A stretch of 64,000 nt of DNA from Rhipicephalus microplus (GCF_043290135.1 NC_134700.1:237554088-237618087), one strand, 5' to 3'. Shown: positions 46,481 through 57,000, counted from the first letter of the stretch. The notes: a model not told the origin generated them from the letters alone. Numbers and translations are program-made.

Positions 46481-47568
46481 TACGCGCAATGTCGCCGAAG
46501 TTCAATAAGAAATGCTTCGCATTTAAAAAAAGGGGGGGGGGAAGAAAACGCCGCTCACGTGCACGGGGGTTGGGCTTGTTCGGGCACGTCATGCGCACGT
46601 GACCTCTTGGTCGGATGCCGGAGAGAGTAGGGAAGCGATTTGGGTTGCGAAGGCTACGCGGAGAAGCGGCAAGGGTTTCAAGCTCACCTCCTCTCATCCT
46701 CGTTTCGCGCCGCTTCCAAAAAAAAAAAAAAAAAAAAAAAGATTTGTCAGCTCTTAATGAACCGATTCAAAACATTTTAACGGCAAAATGTCCTTCATCG
46801 GACACCGAACTTCCACGGTCTAACTAAATTTTGGTGTGGGGCCTGGTGAGTGGCCCTTCAAGGCTCAACTTAATGCAGTGGTCGATGAACGAATTCGAAT
46901 GTTTTCGATAAAGGGACACTGAAGAGCAAGACTATCTTTGTTGTATCAGTAAATTACTCGGTTACAGGACGTTTGGCAAGCGAGGAAACGCACAAAAAAA
47001 TTGCAGTGGGCGACGCTGCCTTGAATTTCTCGCACTAAACGCCATGACGTCATAGATTTTCACGGAGTACCTACAAGGTCACTAGTACTTCATAATAAGT
47101 AAGAATAAAGCAACTTTTCCTCTGAAGAGACCGTAGACATAGCATACCAAGCTACAGGAAATTTCGCTGAGCCAGTCACAAAAATTCTTCAGGGATTTCA
47201 AAAATTTTGAAATCTCTGGGAGGAGGGTGCATTAGTGCCAGTCTGTAACATGGGAGGGGTGGTGTGCCATAATTTAACTTCTCTATAAGAGGGGGAGTCA
47301 AATCAGTGTTTTAGGCATGAAAGCCTCCGAGGCAATTTCCTTGTGTGCTTGAGCACAGATCGTGAATGTATACAACGCCACCTTTACACTCCTAAAATTT
47401 TTCGAGTAGTTTCAGCTTGTTAATTTGTTCTTTGTTCACCCAGTGTACGTTTGGATCCTCTGCCGAAATCACACCGTGACGGAGCCTTACCTCGCAAACC
47501 TGCGTGGTTATGTCCAGCAGTGGACCGGCATTCCAACACGCCTGTTCAGCAAGACGCCCTGCAAGTAG
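34644..47568 (+). CDS. Secreted apolipoprotein D-like lipocalin, five exons, 188 residues
   Basis: Five exons (34644-34772, 40155-40288, 40869-40954, 42588-42680, 47444-47568) sum to 567 bp and give 188 residues with all phases matching (0, 2, 1, 1). The product starts with a hydrophobic signal peptide (about residues 1-22), then GSCPAVKVQERLDPNKFSGK, the lipocalin GxW motif (GKWFEIERTF, residues 46-55), a beta-barrel region, VLYTDYDKCSIVYRC, and YVWILCRNHT near the C-terminus. Mature cysteines fall at 30, 65, 133, 139, 154 and 187; two correspond to the two ApoD disulfides and two are extra. N-x-T sites are at N102 and N156. ApoD-type lipocalins carry hydrophobic ligands outside cells. It is less like the short histamine-binding salivary lipocalins of ticks. 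Two adjacent ATGs open the frame; the first is used here. Confidence 0.93.
34981..35541 (+). pseudogene. LINE endonuclease segment, stop-interrupted
   Basis: The apurinic-type endonuclease half of the LINE ORF. Codons before the first methionine-like codon already read NVNCRSVVNKA, the normal family start, so the true frame begins near 34962. The frame stops at TAG (35539-35541), but the same frame continues afterwards with VPGISDHSAVLLT, including the SDH catalytic motif. The stop is therefore a point lesion inside the domain. Confidence 0.85.
35609..37636 (+). pseudogene. LINE reverse transcriptase and C-terminal segment, interrupted
   Basis: One frame carries the reverse transcriptase to 37198 and, after a single TGA, continues to 37633 (ALKHSNSTVRTLAYRTIIRP, ENVQKKAVRFIFNSFGRTSI, YATRQRHQLTITP, FKYSFFPRTVTQ). 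YADD is intact. No RNase H domain is seen, as is usual for CR1/L2-type elements. It cannot make a full-length protein because of the internal stop and the upstream frameshift. Confidence 0.87.
39751..39803. repeat. 24-bp inverted repeat with 5-nt loop
   Basis: The arm agaggcgtcgaatacgctat plus agcg is followed by aataa and by its inverse; 22 of 24 pairs match. The core acgctatagcg is itself palindromic and recurs on both sides. It could be the remnant of a TIR element or simply a fold-back sequence in the intron. Confidence 0.8.
40155..40288 (+). CDS. Lipocalin exon 2: GxW motif and first barrel strands
   Basis: 134 bp, acceptor gcgcag, donor gtaagc. It reads FSGKWFEIERTFVRRSNQRL, HCVSVEYYYDGQGKF and SAVNSAVLP, exiting after two bases. 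A second AG six bases into the exon (ttttcag) could serve as an alternative acceptor, but would break the frame with exon 1 and lose the conserved NK-F-SGKW context. Confidence 0.93.
40289..40868. other. Lipocalin intron 2 (580 bp)
   Basis: No recognisable feature. AT-rich before the acceptor. Confidence 0.8.
40869..40954 (+). CDS. Lipocalin exon 3
   Basis: 86 bp, acceptor cacttag, donor gtaagt. It reads GHTNRVLGELTILNHTEPAK and MSMKFYAR, with an N-glycosylation site in NHT. The TEPAK(M/L)-x-(M/V)-K-F core is the same strand found in ApoD (EPAKLEVKF). The exon is too short for most ORF finders and was found by phase and family pattern. Confidence 0.92.
41144..41876. mobile_element. Fold-back retroposon, long copy with internal LINE fragment
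   Basis: It has the same head as the copy at 8749 (acagcttgggctagttggta, 41145-41164), then a 58-nt arm (41169-41226) and an inverted copy of that arm (41819-41876) with about 50 of 58 positions matching. Between the arms sit 592 bp that are the 3' end of a LINE in antisense. The right arm is followed by tttcatagag, a near copy of the left flank tttcatacag, as expected for a target duplication. Confidence 0.75.
41227..41818 (-). mobile_element. LINE 3' end inside the fold-back element, antisense
   Basis: On the minus strand this reads QERYLNRSGLVPSPLCSSCN followed by EPDHIDHFLLTCH, a C-x2-C-x8-H-x4-C zinc-knuckle pattern found near the C-terminus of R1/LOA/I-type LINE ORFs. After a shift comes GAASLGHSDRNICGALCEFL, also typical of that C-terminal region. 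It ends at the left with GCAA-type tail repeats (caagcaagcaagcaagc). It is 5'-truncated and frame-broken. Confidence 0.7.
41887..42130 (+). mobile_element. Ruka SINE, copy 3
   Basis: Starts gccccgtcacggtggtctag, carries the variant B box gggatcaaatcccgg, the Ruka body (tgtaggcccgtgtactcaga) and the CAAT tail. Its left neighbour is the fold-back element and its right neighbour acttttcatacagcgt, an exact copy of the sequence at 41128-41143. The B-box variant is shared with copy 2 but not copy 1. Confidence 0.92.
42588..42680 (+). CDS. Lipocalin exon 4
   Basis: 93 bp, acceptor attccag, donor gtacgt. It reads PEQRPFWVLYTDYDKCSIVY and RCRRSLWLHT. The PFWVLYTDYD core equals the PYWILATDYE strand of ApoD. 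The nearby gtgagt five bases further on is a stronger donor in sequence, but would put the last exon out of frame, so gtacgt is preferred; the choice changes only the junction residue. Confidence 0.9.
44483..44973. mobile_element. MITE-like element with about 41-bp terminal inverted repeats
   Basis: The left end catagagtttcctaaaatta continues with ctagagggcactctggcgct; the right end is its inverse (agcgccagagttccctctag, then ttaggaaactatg). Further inside, gggaatgatgggtag (44543-44557) pairs with ctacccatcattccc (44878-44892). The flanks ctcaaaac and ctcaaacc suggest a roughly 8-bp target duplication, as for hAT-type elements. It has no coding capacity. A small hairpin (tactacagtgt with acactgtagta) lies at 44846-44877. 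Confidence 0.75.
45115..46430. repeat. Tandem array, seven diverged units of about 140-147 bp
   Basis: The marker ttatcatgttt (or its variant tttcatgtta) recurs at 45126, 45267, 45742, 45889, 46032, 46179 and 46317, spaced 138-147 bp except where unit 2 is interrupted. Other shared unit words are ataccaaatttggtatatgt, agctagcgaaac and gcgagcgcatcat. Unit 2 carries about 330 bp of CpG-rich sequence (about 45373-45700). The array ends in the GATA microsatellite. Confidence 0.85.
46429..46480. repeat. GATA tetranucleotide microsatellite, 13 units
   Basis: An uninterrupted run of GATA at the right edge of the tandem array. The poly-Ile-Tyr-Leu-Ser reading on the minus strand is an artefact. Confidence 0.97.
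47444..47568 (+). CDS. Lipocalin exon 5: C-terminal helix and stop
   Basis: 125 bp, acceptor caccca g, stop TAG at 47566-47568. It reads YVWILCRNHTVTEPYLANLR and ends TRLFSKTPCK, equivalent to the AWILARNPNLPPETV helix and terminal cysteine of ApoD. An AATAAA polyadenylation signal lies at 47672-47677, about 100 bp after the stop. Confidence 0.92.
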
Positions 47569-47671
47569 CTGCTAATTTGGCTACAAATGCTGATATCAGT
47601 GTGGCGTCGAGCACCGGCACGAGGTTCTGGTTTGCGCAGTCAGACAAGCAAGCTCCACTACCAGATGGCCA

Positions 47672-47677
47672 AATAAA
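47672..47677 (+). terminator. Polyadenylation signal of the lipocalin gene
   Basis: AATAAA 104 bp after the lipocalin stop codon, the first such signal downstream and in a typical position for a short 3' UTR. No cleavage site can be seen directly. Confidence 0.6.
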
Positions 47678-50600
47678 TGAACAACAGACCAGTTGGAAAA
47701 ACTTTGTAACTTTTCTTCATTGATAATGATTCACTGTACAAATGATAAAACCATTACGAACACGAACAACATAATATCTTGAGCAGACAACTTGGCAAGA
47801 AGACGCTAACGAATCCCGAACAAAGGGTGCAGCGACGCGCTCTTTGAACGACGACCATGTGTGTGGTCCAGGTGGTGCCATTCGCACGCAGCGTCCCGGG
47901 AGGGTCACGAAACGACGGCAGAGGGGTTGGCGAAAGAATGGGCAGCCGTTATATGTCTCAACAAACGTCAATGAACAAGACATCGTGCGCTGAACACTCG
48001 CAAAAGTATGGGCGAGTGGCCACAAGAACCAAGGGCCAAGAGAAAAAGATGACATATTGAAAAAAAAAAAAAAAAACTTTTTACAAGTTGATTGCTTTCA
48101 CACACGGCACTCAAATCCGTTTTTCTGGTGTCAGATGCACTACACCAAGTCAAGAGGGGGAGCAGTATGGCAGTTTGTTTCCGCAAGAAAAGTGCGGGCT
48201 CCTGTTTTATGCTGTACAGTATTATACAAATGCATGCGGCTGCGGCTCGGTTGCAGCATGCGCAGGCTCCTCCTGCTCCAATGCTCACAGCGCACTTGAA
48301 ATTTAACGCTGCCAGGCAGCAATATGTCTAAGACGTTCTACTTCAGAACAGCTGGATTGTGATTACAGTGCATTTTTGTTCACTAAAAACACACCTCCAG
48401 TATATTAACAGCATTAACACATTTAAAGAAGACCAGCGAAGATCACCGGAGCGTAACAATCACCCCACACTGATTTCAGAGTCATTCCTTTTCCCTGTTC
48501 TGGTGCCGATGGTCTTAAACACACTCCTATCTCTCCTATACCCTAATTAAGCATGCCTGAATGTATTGCGAATATTCGAAGTGTTCATGGCACTTTTGTT
48601 TTTGTAATTACAACATGCTAACAATGCTGCTGCCTGGTGATCAGCTCACACAAATCAAGCCTGCAGGAGAAGCCTCCTCAACTGAGCCTTGGCCAGGCGC
48701 GGTGGGCACACATTTTTCTGCAATGGCCACGAGTTAACTACAAAAAACGCCCGATAATGACAAGACAGGGAATGCGATGACCCATGGCTCTCAAACATTG
48801 CACACACAAATTTCTGCACCAAGAAATGGACTTTTCAGGAAAGGAGGTGGCAAAGTACACGTAGATATAAAGAGAACTGTTTTAAAAAAAAAAGCTAGTG
48901 AAACTGTACAGCAAAACGCACACATCATCGTTCATCGTTTCTCCTGTTTGCTCATGAACAGTATAAGAGATAGATGCAGAAAGGAAGAGGTATGTTCGGT
49001 CCCTGCGACAGTGCGCATGTAGCCCTCCATCACTTAAAAAAAGAAAAGTTGTACACACAAGCACCTGTTAACAAGAATGTGCTTATGAGCGTCACAAGCA
49101 CGAAACGTTGGGCCAGGGGGAGTACAAGGGAAGAATGACACGCGGGAAGCAAGAACTTCAGCCATACAAAAGAACATCCAGGACTCTCTTGACCAAACAT
49201 CCAAGTCCTTCGCCAAATGCATTTTAGCATGTACCAGCAGAACGCAACACCACAGCCCCTTCCTTCAAGCTCTCAATGCTATTCCCCGTGCCGTCACATG
49301 CCCTCAAGTAACTCTTTCAAATACAAAGCTTCCCAATAGAACCAAAGCTATGATGCAGTGACCAGCACACTGCCTGCCTGCTCCAAGCACTTGTCCTTGC
49401 TTTGTACAAACCACATCAGTGCTCCCAACTTGCCGTGGCAAAGAAGCCTTGACATCACTAACAAGCAGTCCCCAAAACTCACCCAAGAGGCGTGCATTCA
49501 ACAAGTGCTTCTGTCAACACTTTTGCCAGCTTGACTATGTAAACAGACAGGATTTCAACTGCATCAATTTTGTGTACAGAACATTGCTTGGAATGCTAGG
49601 TACCAACAAGAAACTTGCTTGTAATCTACACTGGTAACAAATTAAGACAGTCATGTAGCCAAAATTAAAAGTGTGCGTCACCACCACAAGTTGATTGCAC
49701 ATGCCCACGGCGCACAAGTGTAAATGCTTGCGCGGAAGCCTAGCTGTACTTAGAGCACGAACTGGACACCAGAGAGGTCCGAGCGCTGCGTTTACATAAA
49801 AACAGATAAACAGCTTCCACAACAGTAGTATCATCTCATTTTCAATTTCTCAATTTCATTTTTAACGCAGCTTCAGTTCCAAGTCTACCAAGTGAAATAC
49901 TGCCAGCCACATCCACGTGCAGAGTCACCAGAAAAGCTCCCAAAGAAAAATTACTTGGCACTTCTAGAGGCTGACATGATATCCCTCAAACAATGTTTCC
50001 TCCTAAAAATAAGCAGAACCAAATTTATATGACCAGTAAGTACATTGAGCCTGTCTGTGTCAATTTGGTTTCACACCCGTGTCCGACGTCTTAACACAGA
50101 CCGTGCGTACAGACATGCAAAACCATTTTGCTGATGACTAATATCGAGAAATATTGATACTATAGGCCTATAATGAAATGACTCGTGTGAAACAGCAATG
50201 AGTGACTGCACGTGACGTCGCACGCGATAAATGTAGAAAACATAACAAAATAAAAAGAAATTTGCCATGAACCAAAATCATGGTGTACATGTACCACAAG
50301 CAGTGGTGGCTGAATACTGAAATCTCACCACGAGGGGTTAATGATGTGGCAAGGACTAGGCTATGAAAACAGCAAAATAGCCACTGCATCCAACTTGCAG
50401 AGTAGCCATAACAAAAATGACACAATGTCATCAATATAGATGCTGCATTTCTAGATGCCCCATATACACACTAGACATACAGCCATTATTATAAGCTTCA
50501 CGGAGATATTGCAATGGCATTCATAAAAAGCAGGTTACCTCAATGTTACGCGCTGAAATAAAAGTTTAATCTCAATAGAAACAGCTACCATTTTGTGAAA

Positions 50601-53600
50601 CTGTTGTGCCAACTGCCTTTGGAGAAAAAGGTGGTGGTAGTTATTTCACAGTACAAAAGCACAGGTAAGAACATTTCACTTTTTTACTAGTATAACCTAC
50701 ACTAATTCAAGATGTTTAAGTACGATCTTAGAGGTGAGTTTCAAACTACTTTTTCATCAGGCTCAGTTTGACGACAATGCACAGCCTACTTCCGTCAGCT
50801 GCATACAAAACTCTGATGTGATAAAAGAAAAAACATTTTTACAGCTTTTCATTGCGTGAGGAATTGTACCACGGTGCTCTTTCATAGAAAGAGTAGAGTG
50901 CTGCTGTAGGCAGTTATCGGCCCAAATCTTTGCCTGGAGATCTTGCTTCATATTTCATCTATGAAGCTCCCTGGTTTAGGAGTCCGATGCCTTATCCGTT
51001 AGGCCACGAGGGCGATATCTATGAAGCTCGAAGTACAGGTTACACACAGAAACCTGGTTGGACAATATGGCGTGTAGGAGACAAAATGGGAAATGATATC
51101 AGTTTTCCCAAGTCCAGCTGATAAGATCAAAAGGAAGCATAAGCGACAACCACAGCTGTCATAAATTGTGGAAACTTACCAAAGTTACAGAAAAAAATTA
51201 ACGGATTTGGTGCATTTATTTTTTTCAGTTTCCTTTTTTCCCACTTTATCATGCCAACATCCTGATAGCAGATCAGTCGAATGCCTCTCCCTCTATGCAT
51301 CACCATTGCTATTGGCAAGCTGTGCCAACCTTTGGTGTTCCACACCATATTGTGATTTCACACTCGAATTAGTCTCGCTTCTGCAATATCCACTTTTATG
51401 ATGTCTGCTTGCCGAATTTCTGCTCTGCCAACTGTCCCACACGTACACTTCAAAGCAGTTTTAGCAGGGGGGCAGACGACAAATCTTTCGTTCAAAACAA
51501 GAAGCCAAGACGACTTGATTTTCACAACAACGCCGATACCCGATGAGATAAGCAAGAGCGGAACCTAAAGGATGAGCGCAGGTTGCAGACACTCAACCTA
51601 GCCAGCAGAAATGGGCGTGAAAAAGAAAGTGGAGCTTAGGCCAATTAAGCAACCGAAAAAAAAAAAACAATTTAATTTTGTCATAGGAACCAAACAGAAA
51701 ACCCTCCACAAACTAAACAAAGGTAAGTAATGGTTATGTAATATTTGACAGCTGGCTTGCAATGGAATAACATGAGTGCCCGTTTTAAAATTTTTCTCAG
51801 TCCCTGATGAGTTGTTGGACTTGAACGGGCAATCTCTCAACCTTTTGCACCTCCTAATTTGGGGTGATGTTGGCTACTGAAGTAAAGATTATGAGAGAGA
51901 ATTTCCAAAGAGCGAGAACTTTGAAGGCCACTGATAAAGGAACACACGTCTGGAAGCACTAATCAAGTAAAAACATTTTGATCTTTAAAGAACTGGTGTT
52001 AAGCAGTGCCCACAATATGACACAATGATGATAAGAATTGCCATAGCACTTAAACCTTGACCAGAAAATCAAACAATTCAATTGTAACATACTGTGGTCA
52101 GCTCATTTCAATTCGTTCTGAAGAAAAGAAAATGTTGTACTAGCTAAAACTTACGTTAAAGTACTGTTCCTGCAGATTGCCGAAGGTCTGAAAATGGCAT
52201 TAAGGTCATAAAAAACAAGAAAACACTGCATAAGCTTACCTTGCAGCTCGTATGCAAATGTATGAGAGTATGGGAAACATGGAAAGTGAAGATGCAGGTA
52301 CTCTAACGTTGCAACATGTCTGTTTTCAGATATATATTTTTACACAATTTATTAATTTCAGGACCCAAATGCCTTTTCCATAATCAGTAAACAAGAAATA
52401 AAAGGACCACAAGACTTGGGCACATGTGCACACCAAACAATAACAACAAAGATAAGGAGCTCATGTATTTACACAATAAACAATGTGGCTCTACAGGTGC
52501 CAGCCTAGCCATGATTGTGCCTGCTCCTAGAGCAGTAGGTCTAGGGCTTCTGGATTGGCAAACAGGATGCTACCAAAGCAAAAATCATACTGTACACAAC
52601 AAACTTAAACCCACAGTGCTACGAGAGCAATCTGGTGACTCTGCTGCAGTAAGAAGGTAGGAAGATGCGCACTTAATGAGTGCTGTTGCCTGCTTTAAAG
52701 AAGATCGATAAAATGAGGCCCGATATGCCAGTAATACATGAAGAAGCATGGCACAACTGCTGGGCATATTCAGTGCACGGAAGTTACAAGTTTGATTCAT
52801 TATTGCCTCTTGCCTTACGATCTCCTACTGTGTGCAGGAATTGCCACTTCATCTGAACAGCGTTAATAGCAGCTGCTACAAGAAAGCAGCAACTAATGTG
52901 CTGCAATTTGAAACTAATAAGTCACAGCAGGATGTCATAACATCAGTGTTGCTAGGCAGTAGCTATGTTTGTCTCAGCTTCTATTTGAAACACTTGCGAA
53001 AAGGACAGAGGCATTTAAGGTTCAATTAGCTCAAATGGATGCCAATCAGTACTTTCTTGGCTGATGCGAAGACAAACTTAGCCTCGGATTAAGATAGGTC
53101 AAACGGGTGCGGTCCAGACTTTTCATTAGCTTGTCTGATGTTGAGGCATGTAGGCAGTAGGACATGTGTGATCCCAAAATTTCTTCCAACAGCAAAACAC
53201 TGTGGAGGAGGGGGACAAAAAAAAAAAAAGAAGAGAAGGGCAAGTGCCTTTCGTGCCTCTTTTGGAACACTGTCAAGGCCCACTATTCACCTCGCTGCAT
53301 CAAAGGTGCTGCGTTCCCCTCTTCACGAGCTCTATGCCACTGAAATCATAAGTACGCAAGTCACACAAATATGCCAACGCAGAGGTTTGTCTCCCGACCG
53401 AATGGGACCTCGGTCACTAGCAGTCACCGCGACGCCAATGATGGGTTTTGTCAAGATGAAACGCACAGCCAGCATACTATCATCATACGCTTGGCATACA
53501 GCGATTGGCTCACTCTGGACTGCTCTATACTTGCTGCTGGCCTTCCTCCCACACAAGATGACCTGCGGTTGTAGGCAAAAGTACGCAAGGTGCCACCAAT

Positions 53601-53845
53601 GTGGGTATAAAAATGCGAAGGGTGGGAAAAACATCCCAAGTCGAGAGCACAACAACAAGAGATACAGGGAGAGCGCGGCAGGGAGTGCTAGGTCTGTGTG
53701 TGCCCTCGGTTCAATCGTGGCGGTCTTCGCTAGCCGTGGCTCGCCCCGCATCAGGCTGCGCCCGCGGAGTCTCTGGCGCCCTAAGCACTTCTTCTTCCTC
53801 CTCGTACTCTTCCTCTTCCTGGGGCGGCCATAGCTGTGGCGACCA
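47678..53845. other. Region between convergent lipocalin and CRTC genes; probably partly CRTC 3' UTR
   Basis: No coding gene was recognised in 6.2 kb. The sequence is AT-rich, poor in identifiable transposons and lies directly downstream of the CRTC stop codon on the minus strand, so a long 3' UTR is plausible. Minus-strand AATAAA (TTTATT on plus) occurs at 52348-52353 and near 51215; I cannot choose between them. A retroposed tRNA-Arg fragment lies at 50970-51013. Confidence 0.5.
50970..51013 (-). mobile_element. Retroposed 5' fragment of tRNA-Arg (CCT anticodon), with 13-bp target duplication
   Basis: The minus strand reads gccctcgtggcctaacggat, continuing aaggcatcggactcctaaaccagg: the 5' end, D arm and anticodon arm of a tRNA-Arg with CCT in the anticodon position. 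The variable and T arms are absent. The perfect direct repeat atctatgaagctc lies at 50957-50969 and 51017-51029, with three extra bases (gat) at the 5' end of the fragment. No poly(A) or CAAT tail is present. The missing B box rules out a functional tRNA gene. Confidence 0.75.
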
Positions 53846-54096
53846 CTACGACCGGTCGAGGCGGAAGGCTTCCTCAGCGGCGGGGTCACTGATCACTGCC
53901 ATGTCAGGATCAGTCAGGATCTGTAGACCATCGATGTCGATGGGGTCGAGGCCTGCACGAAGGGCCTCCTCCGCAGAGAAAAGGTCAGCTGAGTCAAACG
54001 AGCCTAGAGACTGGCCGTCCAACTTAGCCTGCTGCAACGCCCCTTTCAGCAAAGCTGCATCGTCAGTGCCAGGTCCTGTGAAGTGCATTGCAACGT
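53846..54096 (-). CDS. CRTC: CRTC last exon, transactivation domain and stop
   Basis: 251 bp, acceptor gtgcttag, stop TAG at 53846-53848. The two first bases complete an aspartate, then VAMHFTGPGTDDAALLKGAL, QQAKLDGQSLGSFDSADLF, SAEEALRAGLDPIDIDGLQI, LTDPDMAVISDPAAEEAFRL and DRS. The DPDM and DPA-x-E-x-x-FR-x-DR pattern is the hallmark of CRTC C-termini. Confidence 0.93.
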
Positions 54097-57000
54097 CTAA
54101 GCACAACCAATTGAAGCAGATAACATGTGCGGGGAGCCACAGATGCACAGAAGATTACTGCAAGACAAGTGCATTCACCGACTGCAAATCCAGGTGCCGA
54201 AAAATTCAGACAGGTCTAATGATTTGAACAGCTCCGCTGCACCTCAACTTTACTCTTAAGCTTGGTGTATGAGGAGACCGAAATTTCGGTTAATATACAG
54301 CACTGTGACCAATCTGACTTCAGGTTCCCAGTTATGCACTAATTCTGTCAGACAGTCGAACTGATATACAATCGCTGACCAATCTTCAAGACCTGGTGGG
54401 GACCGCAAAATAGTCTGAAAAATCGCCCAGATTGAAAAAGTGGTTAAGACATGAAAATAAAGCTTATTTGGATTAGAGAAGTCCAAAAAGGTCCCCAATA
54501 ATGCCATGCTTCATGCTGTACTTGGAGACGAGCAGATTTGGTTGTATTTGGGCTACGATGATATCGTTAGAGCATTGGCAACTGCTGCCACTGATCCTTG
54601 TGGGAGGCCCTGTTGGTGGCTGCATGGCACCAAGCAAACAAGACTCGATGCTGGTCACAAAAAGATGCATGCGATGTCTCCTCTGTTCGGTGGAATTTAA
54701 CGACCCAATCTAGAGTTTCTCAAACTGCACTTACATCGCACAGTACGCAAGCCTTCAGCATTTTGCCTTCAGCATTTTGCCTTCAGCATTTTGCCTTCAT
54801 CGAAATGCTACCGCCCCAGTTGCATTCAAACTCACGTGTTTCTGGTTAGTAACTGAGCACTGTAACCACCGAGAGCTACTGAGAAACTGCAACAGCAGAG
54901 AACCTGTGCCACACGCGATGGCTTGAAAGCACTTGACACATGACCATTCTCTAAATGACAAAAAAAAAAAAAACAATTGCACACACACACACACACAAGA
55001 AAATCCTACCAGCGTATTAATGATGATGATAAGGCTGACTTAAATAGAAAAGTTGAATTCCCTAGAAACCTTTCCAGACAGTTTTGACAGCCAAAAAAGA
55101 TGGGACATGGCATCCGAGACTAGGAAATTACGCTTACTTCCAATCTTGGAGGCTACACAACTAGCCACTGGAAGCTGAACTTTACTAAGCTAATGAAAAA
55201 TCCAACCTCGTGGTTTTCTAAATTTGAGTGACATGGCACAAAACGAGCGATTTAGTCAGAAAAATTAAACTTTAAAGCACAAATTCGTCCAAAAAATCTG
55301 TTGCAAGAATGCATGAGTGCTATGAGAACCTTGTGGGTGCATTTATGAAGTCTGAATTTCAGTAGCCAGAAAATTCATCGTCGACTTAGCGATCTTTCAG
55401 TTTAGATACGTCACCAATACCACTTGATTATGGAACCTACAGACCTGACCGGTCTAGTAGTTGCCAACTACGACCTAGGCTGTGTACAAGCAGACACAAG
55501 CCACCAAGTCATAAAAGCTCCATTTGCACAATATATCATGCAAGTTTTTTTCGTTGTCCAACAATAGCTAACTCATGTGTCAAGCAACGACACTGCATTC
55601 AATAAGCTTCACGTGGCACAAGGGGTACCCTCCATGCCTGACCATAAATAGTGTGGTAAAGGAAGCGGCAGACAATAACAACTCCAAAGAGGCACGAGAT
55701 GACCTGGTAATCAGAGCGAGGCTTACAGTGTTGCTCTCAAGGATGGCATTACTGAGCGTTTACCAACCACCCTATTTGTAGCGATGTGACGACAATGACA
55801 TAAAGGACATAATCTTGTAGCGGACTTACCGCATCAATGATGTGGGTGAAGTGCCGCTCTCACTAGCTACGAATCACAGAAAGTGTGAAAAGAAGAAATA
55901 GCCCCACAAAAATGCACCACTGCAAAACTGCAGCCATAGACAAATCTTTGAAACATAGGTAAGTGCATGTTCACACAGCAAGGCAATTAAAACTTGGAAC
56001 CTATTCCTGGATAACTACTTTCAAAGATAGTTTTTGCATGATGAGCTTTTCCAGAGTGCCGCAGAACCCCCCACTTTTCATGTACATTTAGCATGAGGAA
56101 AATTGGGATGTGCAGCAGGGAGAGGCAGGCTGTCTTGATGTGTGCAACCACAGCCTTAACAGCTACACAATGGCTTCTTATCTTTAATCTCCAAGACCAG
56201 AGCTGTTGATACCGAATTTGTCAGAATACATAAATAGGCTGCTCCATGCACGCGCCACTCCACGAGTTGTGTACTGCTCCTGCCCATCATACAGTGTTGC
56301 GTGCTTTAGTACATGCAAACAAAACACCGGATGCAGAAAAGCCTGTTTTATCTCCTGCATAACAAAAAAGAAAGCGTGCCAGTTGCACTGTGAAACAGTT
56401 ATCAATATACTAGCCACAGCCCGCACCAAGTGATGCCTCTTCTGCATATCAAAGTGCTCATTGTACATTTTCTTTACAAATGGCCAACATAATGCAGCAG
56501 CAAATCAACATTTATAAAAACAGTCACATGAAAGGCAGTGCGCCATGATCCACAAAGCAACCGCATGGCCGTTAACATACTTTCAACAGCGAATATCTTC
56601 CATATCTCAACTAACAAAATTACTGAACTGGTCCTCGCACAGGTGTTACAAACTGTGCTCATGAGTATGAATTACCAGCACTCCAAGCTCACTGTCACCA
56701 CGGCCGCAAATGACAAATGTTATGGCGCGCACTAAACAACGAGTCTCTAGTGCTGCTATCCAACATGTCTCTCACTAAATGCAGACACCAATGTGCGGAT
56801 AAAACATGCGATGGCTTCGTTAAAGTGATAAATTACGAACTAATGAAGGGTAAAACAAGAGAAGATCACACCGACTGCTCGTATAACCCTCAAATTCAGA
56901 GTTCTGCAGAACCCAGTTTGAGAACCCATGCAATATTGCTTTTTCTGGTGATTTCAGAATGTATTTCAGACTTCCAATGACTACCACAATGTTTGGCAGT

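Larger units (their letters stand above)
43548..46861. repeat. 3.3-kb repeat nest between 20-bp inverted ends
   Basis: The left end ttaaagggccccttaccagg (43548-43567) and the right end cctggtgagtggcccttcaa (46842-46861) are inverted copies matching at 17 of 20 positions. Between them are a TIR element (44483-44973), a tandem array (45115-46430) and a GATA microsatellite. No transposase was recognised. The two ends may belong to one large element or to two separate copies of a shorter family in opposite orientation. Confidence 0.5.
42681..47443. other. Lipocalin intron 4 (4.8 kb), repeat-rich
   Basis: Positions 43548-46861 form a nest of repeats between inverted terminal sequences (separate entries). 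A G run (42886-42901) and a CT microsatellite (about 43517-43537) precede it. From about 46912 to 47200 lies sequence starting aaagggacactgaagagcaa, which looks like the edge of another dispersed tick repeat, but I cannot confirm that. No further exon was recognised. Confidence 0.7.

Noticed and set aside
46404..46697. Minus-strand frame with repeated Ile-Tyr-Leu-Ser
   Set aside because: Translation of the GATA microsatellite.
50970..51013. A functional tRNA-Arg gene
   Set aside because: The variable and T arms are missing and replaced by the flanking direct repeat; only the 5' 44 nucleotides exist.
53138..53833. A 231-codon plus-strand frame near the CRTC stop
   Set aside because: It lies in the presumed CRTC 3' UTR and opposite strand, contains a poly-Lys run from an A tract and has no recognisable domain.
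53332..53889. A 185-codon minus-strand frame overlapping the CRTC end
   Set aside because: Frame-shifted relative to the conserved CRTC C-terminus, which clearly uses the frame ending at 53846.
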